Of a DNA stretch of 64,000 nucleotides, positions 15,001 through 25,255 are shown piece after piece. The position numbers and the translations under genes were made by a program. Every line of letters starts with the position of its first letter. Position 1 is the stretch's first letter. The stretch is taken from contig CAJQUW010014747.1 of NCBI GenBank assembly GCA_907163375.1, forward strand, positions 1 through 64,000. The letters are read 5' to 3'. Under the pieces are notes generated by a model. The model saw nothing but the letters and a program-made list of their open reading frames with translations. It searched no databases and was not told where the DNA came from. This stretch comes from Prostheceraeus crozeri (Eukaryota > Platyhelminthes > Polycladida > Euryleptidae).

Positions 15001-15630
15001 TTTACAATTAAAAATAACTTTCTTCACTGTGCCATCTTACTCTGACTCTAATAATCTATATTGTTTATGTTACCCACTTCATATAATCGTAGCCTCTGGG
15101 CCTACTACCTCCTATCTCTACTAACTTGCTACGCTTTACTTAAATATTGAGGGCCTGCCTCTCACGGGCCTATTTAACTTCATTAACGTCTTTGATATAA
15201 TCTTGCGGGCCTTTTATAAACTATAGGCACTTAAAAATCTGCATGAGTCCTGCCTCCCTGTCTGGGCCTCTCCTTCTGGCCTCCGGGCCTTAAAAAATAC
15301 GTATACTATCTCATTTTATCCTTCAAATATTATTACCTCAGACCTTTTTTTATTGGGCCGTACTGCCTCTTAGTCCATCAGGGCCGGTATTAGCATTACA
15401 TATGTTAAATGCAGGATACTATTCTGCTGCTATACCCAGATTGGCTGCTTCCATACTATAAAATCACTGGTTTGCATTTGAGATTGCCTTCCATGCTGCC
15501 TGCGCACTCAAGTTACACTACTCATTATTAGACTATCATCTTACTGCTTATTTCCCTCCTTCCGCTGGCCTTACTTTGGCCCTTCCATGCCCTTAGCTAT
15601 CCTGGCCTTTGGCCGTTCCACGCCTCTACG
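1..15630. other. Low-quality or artefactual contig end, no supportable genes
   Basis: The stretch opens with a C-run followed by a G-run (about 12-120) that would form a hairpin. It continues as random-like sequence, then strongly strand-biased blocks: C-poor G/T-rich sequence at about 7260-9950, A-poor sequence at about 12850-14480, and nearly pure G at about 14480-14810. From about 14830 to 15600 it grades into sequence over-rich in GGCCT/TGCCT. The open frames here are short or exist only because a missing base removes stop codons; they are rich in Leu, Cys, Trp or Pro and show no recognisable domain. I see no clean short-period repeat, RNA gene or transposon. The likeliest reading is a consensus of poor reads at a contig end; a real strand-biased satellite is less likely. 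Confidence 0.7.
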
Positions 15631-15639
15631 TCTACCTTA

Positions 15640-16560
15640 CTGTAGAGCCAAAACGAAGCATCGGATGGGAAAACGGAGGCCAGATTCGGATTCAGCGTCA
15701 AATTCTACATGGAAATGGTGTATTTCCAGCTCAATCGGAGCACTAGAACCGGAGATAGACGGTTTTTTAGATGTTTGGATGATGGGTGGTATACGCTCAT
15801 CAGCTGAAATCGCCACACACTATATAATCTGGAACCGAGAGGGAGACTTGTCATTTAAAAAATACAGAGATAGTCCCAAACGGTAAGTCCGTCTCTCTGA
15901 GCTCCGATGATAGCTTCGGACATTCCAAAACCCGAGTTTCTGTAAGAAACCGACTTAGAAAATTTCAAAAATTTGCTGATATCAGCTCAAGGCGTCAGAC
16001 TTAGAGGTTAGCCAGGAGATGGCCTTCGTCTCCAGGCCATAAAAGACTCCAAAACTTTAAAGGCTTGTAACTTTGCTTCTACAAGTCCGTTTGACTTGAT
16101 TCAAAAAAGGTTCGGTCGCTATTGACCTGCCCTAAGTGATAGACTACTTATAAAATTTCATAAGTAGTGCTAAAAAATTGAAAAATTTAAATTCGCTATT
16201 TTTTTTATTTTTGACAATTTCGGGGTTTTCAAACCTTCTGAATTCAACTAAGACATTTATAAAGTTGTGAGAGGCAAGCTTCGGCTTGGAATTTGCAACC
16301 TTTGTAAACAATCCACCAACACTGATTTTCATGTCAAAATCGCGGCGGGGTCCGGATAACCAACCAACACAGTGATATGACGCACGCTCTGTCCGCGGAG
16401 GTTGGATTTGTGGGCCGAGGCCTTGGGGGGAAAGTTTTATTGGGATAAGATCCCCTCTGAGTAATGCCTGTAACGGATTCAAAGGTTCGAACTCTCACTT
16501 TCCACCAATCTCACAATTTAGCTGTATGATTATAAGAATGACTGCGAGCCGCCCAATGTC
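15640..16560. repeat. Dispersed repeat, inverted relative to the repeats at 35.7-37.6 kb
   Basis: At about 15650-15700 the sequence contains the reverse complement of a module that recurs to the right of the Polinton (key word CATCGGATGGGAAAACGG; its partner CCGTTTTCCCATCCGATG is at 36673 and 37161). The rest is AT-rich repeat-like DNA without a convincing frame. A B-box-like GGTTCGAACTC near 16484 has no tRNA fold around it. Confidence 0.5.
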
Positions 16561-16599
16561 GCCTGTTAGTAATTCTATTTCATCCTTCCTTTACAGATA

Positions 16600-17660
16600 C
16601 ATAATTACAAAATGGAGGCAACTCAAAATTCTTATTTAAAAAGTGTTCTTGCGGAGAAATAAAAGAGGGTGGCGAATTCAAACGTCACATAAACAAATAT
16701 AAGAATACTCCTCACTTCCACGAAGGAAAGAGCCGTTATTTCCGGCTGTACACATTGCCTGAAATTTTTGAAAGGCAAAGAGCATGAGGAATTTTACATC
16801 GCCCACGCCGACTGTCTAACAAATATGAAAATAAAGAAAAGATAGATGAAATAAAGCAGAGCGCGCCCTCCCCGCTCAAAAAGGCAAACAATTACATAAC
16901 ATACCATCAGACATCGGCAAAGTGATCGCACCCTTCTTCAACGAAGAAAACAGTCGATCTTGACGCAGACATCCACTACAAGAGGCTATTGCAACAATTT
17001 TGGAGCCTGCTGCTTCGGCCACTACCTCATCACAGCAGAAGAGAAGGCCCCACTAAGCGATTTGGACAGCTCAGATGACTCCGATTCTGAGGAGGACGTC
17101 ATTACTAAAGACACGGAAGAGATAGGAAAACCAACAAATCAGTCTTCCCCGAAAAAGAAAGTAATCGCAAGCAAACCTTCTCGCACCTTCCCCAGTAAAG
17201 AAGGGGATTAAGCAGCAGATGAACAGCTGGAATAAGGATACCCAGATCGCAAAAGTGATCCAGGAATACGCACTCACGAAATTGAAAGATGAGCTCACTC
17301 GTTACAAAAACGAATGTTCGGGCGCCGCGCGGATTCGGCCCTTAGGGATACAATTTCCACCTGAAGGGTCAGGTAGCCGAGATTCGGGCCCTCAAGACCC
17401 AAGTGATCAATTTAGAATCTTTCCCCTCCCTCTTCCGAAAGGGCGCTTGCCAGCGAAAAACGCGTTACTGAGCAGACAACGTACATAAAATCATTAAAAG
17501 CTCAGGAAGAGGTCTCAAATTTAAAAATTGAGCAATTAAGGACTAGCCTGACTGGAGAGTCAGAAGAAAGAAGAGAGACGCACAAAACAACGCTCCAATT
17601 CTACCACATTCATTCCCATCATCAAGAGCAGAATCGTCGACAGCGTCATCCTTGAGAGTG
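16600..17660 (+). pseudogene. Degraded zinc-finger plus coiled-coil coding sequence, unrecognised
   Basis: Reading shifts between plus-strand frames along this stretch. Early on there are Cys/His clusters in a zinc-finger-like arrangement (about 16640-16830). An acidic Ser/Asp/Glu-rich stretch follows (about 17050-17130), then a Lys/Glu/Gln-rich part that looks coiled-coil (about 17220-17600). The longest open pieces are about 83 and 89 codons. Base composition is clearly more coding-like than the flanks, but stops and frame changes make a working gene unlikely. I do not recognise the family. It may be a decayed host gene, a retrocopy or an ORF of an old transposon. Confidence 0.35.
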
Positions 17661-18395
17661 AGGACTTGGAATGGGGGGGGGGGTGCCACATTCGAGTGCT
17701 ACGAGGGAGCAATGGCGGAGATGCGCTGTCTCCATGTCTCTATAAAGCATGATGGCGAAATAAAGGAGCTGCGCCACCGGAAGCGGAAACTGCCGGCCAA
17801 ATACTTCTACTCAAACCTCAACCATCACCAATCGCCATCGGGGGCGGAAGGGGTCGCGAACCGGCTAAATTTCTCTTATGGTAAGTTAATATCATCTCTA
17901 TCACTTGAATATATTTTCATCTATTTTTCCTCTATTTTCAGATACGACGAGAACGAACCATCGGCTCTCTTAAGGGCCACCATGGGGCAAGACATGATAG
18001 AACCTCCTCGCGGTTTGCCCTGGGCAGTCTTCGGACTGGCGAATACTATCATTAAGTTGAATCTGCTATCAGTCAACTTGAACGTTGCAAATGAAGTTCG
18101 GTGTAATACTTCCTTTCGACGGGCGTTCCTGTAAAGGGCGGCGGTGAAACCCGTAGCTATGTATACCGCAAGGGACATTCGGCAATGGTCAATCTTGTTA
18201 AACCTCTCTGCGTCATGTTTGCAAGTGATTGCCTCTGTCTCAACGTAGTATGCATTCGCGCCAGGGCGACATTTAGCCAACTGTCGAAGGTTACCTTATA
18301 AACTATCCATTGCATACGTTATGAGAACCATGAGTTCTACCTGTCTCTATCAATGAGACGAATTGATGAATGGAATGAAATGGGAGGACACTCAC
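17661..18395. other. Open but unrecognised stretch left of the Polinton
   Basis: A G-run lies near 17670. A plus-strand frame of about 160 codons (17652-18134) and a minus-strand frame of about 119 codons (17921-18280) overlap, and both look moderately coding-like, so at most one is real. Inside the plus frame a GTAAGT at about 17881 and a TTTTCAG near 17936 could bound a small intron. I recognise no domain. This may be part of an old repeat. Confidence 0.25.
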
Positions 18396-18531
18396 GCGCC
18401 ACACGCAACATAACACACTTCTCTCTTCCATAGTCTAACAAGCTCTTTACACATGGATCGCAGTCGATTGCTATCCCTGTATCAGAAGTGTAAGCTATCT
18501 TAATTTTATTTGACACTATTTCATCTACCAT
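18396..18531 (-). CDS. Possible first coding exon, unrecognised
   Basis: On the minus strand an ATG at 18529-18531 (a second one 6 nt upstream) opens about 45 codons with ordinary amino-acid composition, ending at a good splice donor (GTGAGT, about 18395-18390). The peptide contains several Asp, Lys and Cys residues and no domain I know. It lies close to the presumed left end of the Polinton, so it may be the first exon of a host gene or a small element gene. The call is weak. Confidence 0.2.
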
Positions 18532-18681
18532 TATCACCCATATGAAATGTTATAAGATTTGCAAGTTAGACTAAGCGTGCTACTATTTCCAAATGAAAAA
18601 GTATACATGGTTAAATTATTCACTAAAGCCCCATTCAAGTAAGTCAGTATGAAAGCAAAGATAATACGAAATAAACATTTA

Positions 18682-19200
18682 TTATGGCATGTATTTTAAA
18701 AGGTCTTCATCGTCAATATCGTCCCAGAGTCTGACTTCACATAGATCACAAAAACAGTTGAGCTGCTTTAAACGTTCTTCTGCAGCGTCCCTCACGTTGT
18801 CAATGTACGCCCACTCCGCCACGGTCCGCGGTTGGGAGTTAGGGGTGTACCACTCCCATATTTGATGCAACTGCGACTTGCTGGTCATCTCCATCACATC
18901 GTCAGTATCGTACTGGAGATACTTCCACCTCACGCCTGTTAAGTCGGGACACTCCTTCTCACATACACTCTCCTCTTCCTCGTCCGCTGGTAATGATAAC
19001 TTTCGTATATTGTCCAGTCGGTACAAACCTTCTCCACCTTCGCCTTTCTTGGTGCATTTGGTGTAACGAGCGCCTTTGGTGTTGAGCATGGAGAGGAGAA
19101 CTCCAATGCGGTATTTGGTGTTGTTGGAGGGCTTGTCATGTTGACTGTGAATAATGACTTTGAAATGTTTTCTAATTCTTAAGTATACACAAGCAGCCAA
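18682..19200 (-). CDS. Uncharacterised Polinton left-end protein
   Basis: This is an open frame of about 172 codons pointing outward to the left end. It has no early ATG: the first is at 19089, so either the protein starts there or an upstream exon is spliced on. An acidic stretch in the middle and a Cys pair in the last third are visible, and the C-terminal part is rich in Asp and Glu. I recognise no family. The stop codon overlaps an AATAAA on the coding strand. Its 5' end lies beside the two CCAAT boxes that also serve the polymerase, so the pair may share a bidirectional promoter. Confidence 0.5.
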   Translation of the reverse strand: MAACVYLRIRKHFKVIIHSQHDKPSNNTKYRIGVLLSMLNTKGARYTKCTKKGEGGEGLYRLDNIRKLSLPADEEEESVCEKECPDLTGVRWKYLQYDTDDVMEMTSKSQLHQIWEWYTPNSQPRTVAEWAYIDNVRDAAEERLKQLNCFCDLCEVRLWDDIDDEDLLKYMP

Positions 19201-19244
19201 TCAGAATGAACATCCAATGAATGAAGAGAATGAAAGTATATAAG
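19197..19244 (+). promoter_or_regulatory. Left terminal promoter: two CCAAT boxes and a TATA box
   Basis: CCAAT at 19197 and 19214 (17 nt apart) and TATATAAG at 19237 (23 nt after the second box) point inward to the polymerase. The right end has the same boxes with identical spacing on the opposite strand. Confidence 0.75.
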
Positions 19245-19275
19245 CAAAGTGATATCCGTATCATTTCACTCTGTC

Positions 19276-19357
19276 TTTGAGACGCATAATTGAACTGTTC
19301 TCTGACGAATTCTGTATTTGAGGCGTACAAGTGAACTGCTCTTTAGTGAATTTCAAA
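19276..19357 (+). repeat. Two copies of a 41-bp direct repeat in the polymerase leader
   Basis: Copies start at 19276 and 19317, each beginning TTTGAG and containing TGAACTG; a third TTTGAG begins at 19358. They lie between the TATA box and the start codon, so they would be part of the 5' UTR. Confidence 0.7.
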
Positions 19358-19413
19358 TTTGAGTGAAGTCTCTATCTTGTTGAAGTATCAAGCTTAAACA
19401 TAATTTCGTTCAA

Positions 19414-19483
19414 ATGGTAAGTTGAAAATTTCCTCTCTCATCTCCCTCAAACGTGTAGCTAATAGCATCTTCCTCAATTTCAG
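19414..19483 (+). promoter_or_regulatory. ATG-only first coding exon and 67-bp leader intron, left end
   Basis: AAATG is followed directly by GTAAGT, and TTTCAG precedes GCATCAACT at 19484. The right-end gene has the same layout, with a 68-bp intron of related sequence and an exon starting GCATCTACT. Confidence 0.75.
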
Positions 19484-22400
19484 GCATCAACTTCATCACC
19501 AACGCCCTCTCTTCTCGAGGAAAGTTTAGAGTTATTGAGTCAAGGTAGGTTGTAACACTACACTGAGACTTGAACAGAGATGATAGAATGATTTCTCTTT
19601 CAGGTGATGCGAGTTCCAGCTCAGAACTGTCGCGATATGGCAACGAGTGGGAATGTGCTGACTGTGGGCACATCTTCACGAGGAAATGGGATCTCACCCG
19701 ACACATCAAGCGAGGTGTTTGTCGACCTAAGCCGGCATCAATCTCCGAAGGTAGGGATGATTCTGTTAACGATGTCTCCTTTTCTTGCGACTTGTGCATT
19801 CAGTCTTTCGAGACACGTTTTGAACTATCTTCGCACAGACTTCAACATACACACACGAACGATACCTACACCAACGGCACCTCCTCTATCCGACTCACTG
19901 AGGTGTCCATAAATAATTTAGTGAGGAACTACCAGATGGACTCCTCAGAAACCATTGCTAACTTTGAGGAATGGTTTCATCAAAATTCATCATTGATAGA
20001 AGCGCTCTTCAACAATTTAGACAATTTTAGGATGAAGGCGCTCATCTATCTTAAAATAAAATATGTAAAAATCGACCACCATACTGGACAAATAATAGAG
20101 AGGTTAGAGTTTCACATACCCTCCTCTCCTGCAACCGAGGTTGTAGACTATGAGTCTTGGATAAATTTTCACATCCAAGGATTAAAATTAAATATTGATA
20201 AATTTAACGAGCGCGATAGCGGTCTCATTTTTGACGGCATTGAGTCCGCCTTATTTAAAATCAGTCTATTAGGAAATCATAGTGGTCGAGGCTCCTTTAA
20301 ACTTCCAAAAAATTTAAAAAACAAAACAGCAGTCATCAATGTCGATTGCGAATCGCAATGTTTTAAATATGCTGTCCTCTCCATTCTCCACTATAATGAC
20401 ATCAATGCGAATCGAAATCGCACATATAGCTATAGGCAGTGGGAGAATGAATTAAACTTCGATGACTGTAATAGTGACGATATGAAAATTAAAGATATAG
20501 AAAAATTTGAAAAATTGAACAACATTAAAATAGTTCTCCATGTTTGGGAAAAAGGATTGAAGGGTGTGCGCTACAACTCGCGTTCGAGTTGTTATGAACG
20601 TACAGTAAACCTGTTATTAGTAAAACAGGATGATAGTGAGGAATGGCACTACTGCGGTATTCCCAAAATCTCTCGCTTATACCACCACTTAGAAAACTCG
20701 AGTAGAGAGTTATATTACTGCGACAGATGTATTCGCCACTTTAGGAGGAAAACTAAATTTGAAACTCATTATGAGTGGTGTAAGCGAGGTAAACTGCAAA
20801 TGGAACGCATGCCCAAAGATAAGGAGTTTTCATATAGAGAGAATGGTGATGAACTAAGTCCTCTTCGTGTCATCTATGCTGACATCGAATGCTATATCGA
20901 TGATAACATCCATCGACCAGCAGCCATTTCCTGCTATGAAGTATGGCATGATCACTTTAGGAGTAGGCAAAATAAAATGCGCGTCTGGCAAGGTGAGGAT
21001 TGTATTTACCAATTCCTACAATTCCTCGAACAGGCTGTAAAATTTCAACAAAAGTATGATGGTGAACTCTATCGCAGATCATTGCATATGACAGCAGATG
21101 ATCAAGCAAAATTTGATAGTTGCAACGTTTGCCCCAAATGTAGGAAAACATTTGACGATGATAAGATTAAGAAAGTGCGCGACCATGATCACATCACTGG
21201 TAAATTTAGAAACGCACTCTGTTCAAAATGTAATTTTTCACTTAGGATGAAACGGCGTACATTACCCGTCATTTTCCATAATTTCAAGGGCTATGACAGC
21301 CATATGATAATAAAAGGAGGTTTAGGTCAAATGAAAGAGTGGAAGCTTGATGTAATAGCGCAAACGAGAGAGAAGTTTATGGCCATGACAGCAAAAGTGC
21401 CTGTCGATAAAACTAAAGAAAATAAGACGGTCTATTTTGATATAAAATTTTTAGATTCCTACCAATTTATGACTGCATCACTGGCCTCTCTCGTGCAAAA
21501 TCTAAAGTCTCTTCCACTAACACAAAATCTTAAGAAACAATACCCAAATCTAACCGATGAAGTCATCACACGGAAAGGAGTCTTTCCATATGCATATTTT
21601 GATGCAATTAGTAAACTCGGCGAGACTTCTCTTCCGCCCATAGATAAATTTAAAAATGATTTGACCGGTGCAGAATGTAAGACCGAAGATTATGATCATG
21701 CACAAGATGCATGGATAAAATTTGACTGCCATACATTTGGTGAATATATGATTGCCTACCTTAAGTTAGATGTATTTTTGCTGGCTGATGTATTTCAGGA
21801 GTTTCGACGAGTGGCATTAGAAGAAGATAAGTTAGATCCCGTCCACTTTGTCAGTCTGCCAGCCATGTCATTTAAGTCTGCTTTTAAAATGACTGGTGAG
21901 ACCATTCATCTCTTACAAGATCCAGAGATGTATAATTTATTTGAGCGAGGAATTCGCGGTGGTCTCACATTTGTAAATAAACATAGGTTAAAATCAAAAA
22001 TAGTAGGCAATGACCAGACTCATCTGAAGTATTATGACCAAAATAATTTGTATGGTAGTTCATTATCCAAACCGCTACCTCACTCTGAGTTTAGCTGGTT
22101 AGATGATAGTGAAATTCAACATTTCTCCAACCCTTCCAACATACTAGCAATTCCAGATGAAGGTGATTGGGGATATTATTTTGAGATAGATCTAATCTAT
22201 CCAAATAATATTAAACATAAAACCGTGGATTTTCCACTCGCACCCGAATCAGGTGAAGTGACCAAAGATATGTTTTCCGACTTTATGAAACAATTTCATA
22301 AAGATTTAGAATCATGCGGTCAACCCGACTATAAGCCTTGCCGCAAACTTTTACTCACCCAGTATGATAAAGAAAACTATCTAGTCCACTTTAGCATCTT

Positions 22401-23385
22401 AAAATTTTATTTAGAAATGGGTATGATTTTAAAAAGAGTTCACCGCATTATTAAATTTAGACAGAAAGCCTTCCTCAAACCATATATTGATAGCAACAGC
22501 CAGAAACGTGCACTAGCCCAAAATAATTTTGAAAAAGATTTTTATAAATATAAGAACAACAGTCTATTTGGTAAGACGATGGAGGATGTTAGAAAGCGCG
22601 TAAACTACAAACTAGTTAATGATGATCAAAAGTATCACAAATTGGTCTCATCACCTCTATTCATCGATAGAGACATTATCGATGAGGACCTTATAGGTGT
22701 TAAAATGATAAAATCTGAAGTTGAGTTGTGCAAACCCATCTATATTGGTCAAGCTGTACTAGATTACTCAAAGCTTGAAATGTACCAACTCTTTTATAAA
22801 ATACTAAAACCATGTCCTCTCGTAAAAGAGGTTCGTTTGTTGGGTGGTGATACAGATAGTTTCTTCTTAGGTATTACCACTCAAAAAGATTTAAATTTCA
22901 ATGAAGTAGGAAAATCTTTAGAAAGATATTTTGATACATCAAATTATCCTGCTGATCATCCACTCTACTCCATCAAAAATAAGGCAAAACTTGGCTGCTT
23001 TAAGGATGAGACAGCAGGGAAGGAAATAGATGAAATGATTCTCCTCCGTCCAAAAATGTACAGTATGAAATTAAAGGATAGCGACGATAGCATTAAGCGC
23101 GCTAAAGGCATATCAAAATCCATTGTGCAAAATATGAAACATAAGAATTTCAGGAAAGCCTATAGAAATAAAAATATAACGTTTGTCAATATGACAATCT
23201 TAAAATCTAAGTCGCATGAGATCAAAACTCATACTTTTAGGAAACGGGCGCTTTCAGCATGGGAGGATAAGAGGTGCTGGCTAGAACACAACATATCTCT
23301 TCCACATGGACATCCTGACACAAACATACCACCACCCAAAAGAATTAAACTCACACTACCACATTCAGGAGACGTCTTAGCATAA
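19414..23385 (+). CDS. Polinton protein-primed DNA polymerase B with zinc fingers and an HNH-like insert
   Basis: This replicates the element by protein-primed synthesis, with a 3'-5' exonuclease for proofreading. I predict three exons: an ATG-only exon (19414-19416), 19484-19544 and 19604-23385, with small GT-AG introns, giving about 1281 residues. Order: two C2H2-type fingers (about residues 30-95), a conserved Polinton N-terminal module (about 120-245), a third finger (about 390-415), ExoI DIE (D448), an HNH/endonuclease-VII-like patch DHDHITGKFRNALCSKCN (from 548), ExoII (D586), ExoIII Y740-x3-D744, motif A D833 in YYDQNNLYG, motif B NNSLFGK (from 1006) and motif C GGDTDS (D1104, D1106). 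All polymerase and exonuclease motifs are in place, and the main exon is open throughout. Confidence 0.93.
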
Positions 23386-23592
23386 TCATCCTTAACTTAG
23401 TATTTTGATGTTGATTTCTGTAGATAAACATTGTTGTTTTATGTATCGCATGAGATTGTTTTTTTTCCTTGTGAATATGTGTCCACATCTGTACATTCCC
23501 CATGTGATGACTTTTCCACTGAAAGACATTTTTCCTATCCCTGTATATTTCCACCCTTCACGAAGTAAAAAGACTTTTTGTATATAACAATG

Positions 23593-23677
23593 TTTATTGA
23601 AGTGCGCTCATGTATATATTTTCAGTGGATGTTGTATAAAGTCTATTGCTTCACATTCATGTACATATTTCAATAAA
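23593..23677. terminator. Convergent poly(A) signals of polymerase and minor virion gene
   Basis: AATAAA on the plus strand at 23672-23677 would end the polymerase transcript. TTTATT at 23593-23598 (AATAAA on the minus strand) would end the gene to the right, so the two 3' ends overlap by about 80 nt. Two direct copies of a ~35-bp sequence containing TGTTGTATAAAG lie here (about 23610 and 23660). Confidence 0.6.
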
Positions 23678-23692
23678 TGTTGTATAAAGACT

Positions 23693-25215
23693 TCACTTTG
23701 TTTTCCGAAACACTAACGTTATGAGGGATTTAGTATCTTTCACATGGATGCACTCTTGTAAACCATTGGTAATTTTGATAGCAATAGAGGGTATAGTTTG
23801 TTTGACGACGGGATGATAGAAAATAGATTCAAACATCTTCTCGACTATTCCATATGAAGCGTCTTTATCATGAATGAAATCACGTAAAATGTATTCTTTT
23901 TTCTCACCAACAGAAATAGGTAGAATCAAATCACTTTGAATGTAAAGGTGCTGTTCATGTTTATCAAGTGTCATTGGTGTTTCTATACCAATCGTATGCG
24001 CAGCAGCAAACACAGTTTGTAGCATTGAAAAACCAAAGAGTTTTTTTTCAAATTTTTACTCAATTGACATTGAATGTCATCACCCAGTTTCAGAACAACG
24101 CGTTGATTTTCAATTGAAAACGAAATGTGGTGTGTCTTTACATCATATTTACTTTTCATCACATGCTTCAACTTCTGTTGTATATAAGGATTTACTACAT
24201 GAATGAAGCTTTCAACTGTATGATATAGACGCGGCATTATATTGATAGCAACTTTAGATTCTTCATAAGACTGGTAAATTTTCTTGATGCGATCGCCATA
24301 GATGTCCACCCACCATTCATCATTAACTGAATCAGCTTTAGTGTGATATTCATGAGAAGCATACACCACACCGCTTCCAATAATAGGTGTATAATGTCTT
24401 ACAAAATGACGCAAGGTTGGAGAGAAATAAACTGTAAGTTTGTCATTATATTTCTGAATAACCAACTTATTTTTGTCCGCCATAATTTTCTCTCCATACT
24501 TCTTACCCACAGTCTCATTCCATCGTTTTACTAACTCAATAAGTGATAAAGGTTGAACACCACGCTTTTTCAAAATGATGCGTTCTTCGCATTCTACAAC
24601 ATCTTCATCAAATATTTTAAATCTATAATGAAATTTGTTGATTCGATTTGAATAAACTTTTCTAACATTTGCAGTAGCAATTGACGTTAGATGTAGTCCA
24701 TGACCAAAACCAAGATGTGGATAGAATTCACTATCCAACCTCAGCGTAAGACCTTTAGTAAAAGAATGAAAGCGGAGGAACTGTCTCCCACTCCAATGAT
24801 AGATAGTAAACTCATAAGCTTTCTGATTTTTATTCTTCATGATGGAAGTATTACCACTGTTGAATGCCTTAATAATTTTCTCATTCCCAAATGGCTCATA
24901 AGAATCTGATTTTATCTGAATCCATTCATAGTTCCACTTTCCATCTGATGTTAAATTGTATGGGAACTGAAATGCATTATTCATCGTTATTCCATCATGG
25001 GTGCGAGGAGTCAATATCATTTCTTCCAAATCATTCACATTCTGAATATTGCTATCATAGCAAATACTAGAAACGCCAACCTCCCATTCACCTTCTAAAT
25101 GCAGTGGGCGATTTAATTCTACTCGATAGTCTGATGGTTTATTTTTGGGAAATTTATTCATAGAAGCATTACTGGGCAAGTAGATTAGAAACGAGTCCTT
25201 ATTTTCACTTTCCAT
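23693..25215 (-). pseudogene. Polinton minor virion protein (copy 1), looks broken, about one break
   Basis: This belongs to a protein family common in animal Polintons whose N-terminus carries a GEWEVGV signature and whose C-terminus is a conserved beta-rich region. It is a paralogue of the next gene to the right: both start with a SNA-S/A-x-x-x-F pattern followed by the GEWEVGV or GNWEVGV signature. By position among structural genes it is probably a penton- or fibre-like virion component, but I cannot assign it firmly. The first well-placed ATG is at 25213-25215. An ATGCAAA motif lies 34 nt upstream. Confidence 0.65.
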
Positions 25216-25248
25216 ATTATTCACATTGGAAAAATATATTAGCATACG

Positions 25249-25255
25249 TTTGCAT
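25249..25255 (-). promoter_or_regulatory. ATGCAAA promoter-like motif
   Basis: On the coding strand it reads ATGCAAA, 34 nt upstream of the ATG at 25215. It is one of seven such placements in the Polinton. Confidence 0.5.

Noticed and set aside
16484-16510. B-box-like GGTTCGAACTC suggesting a tRNA or SINE
   Set aside because: No A box at the right distance and no stems pair around it.
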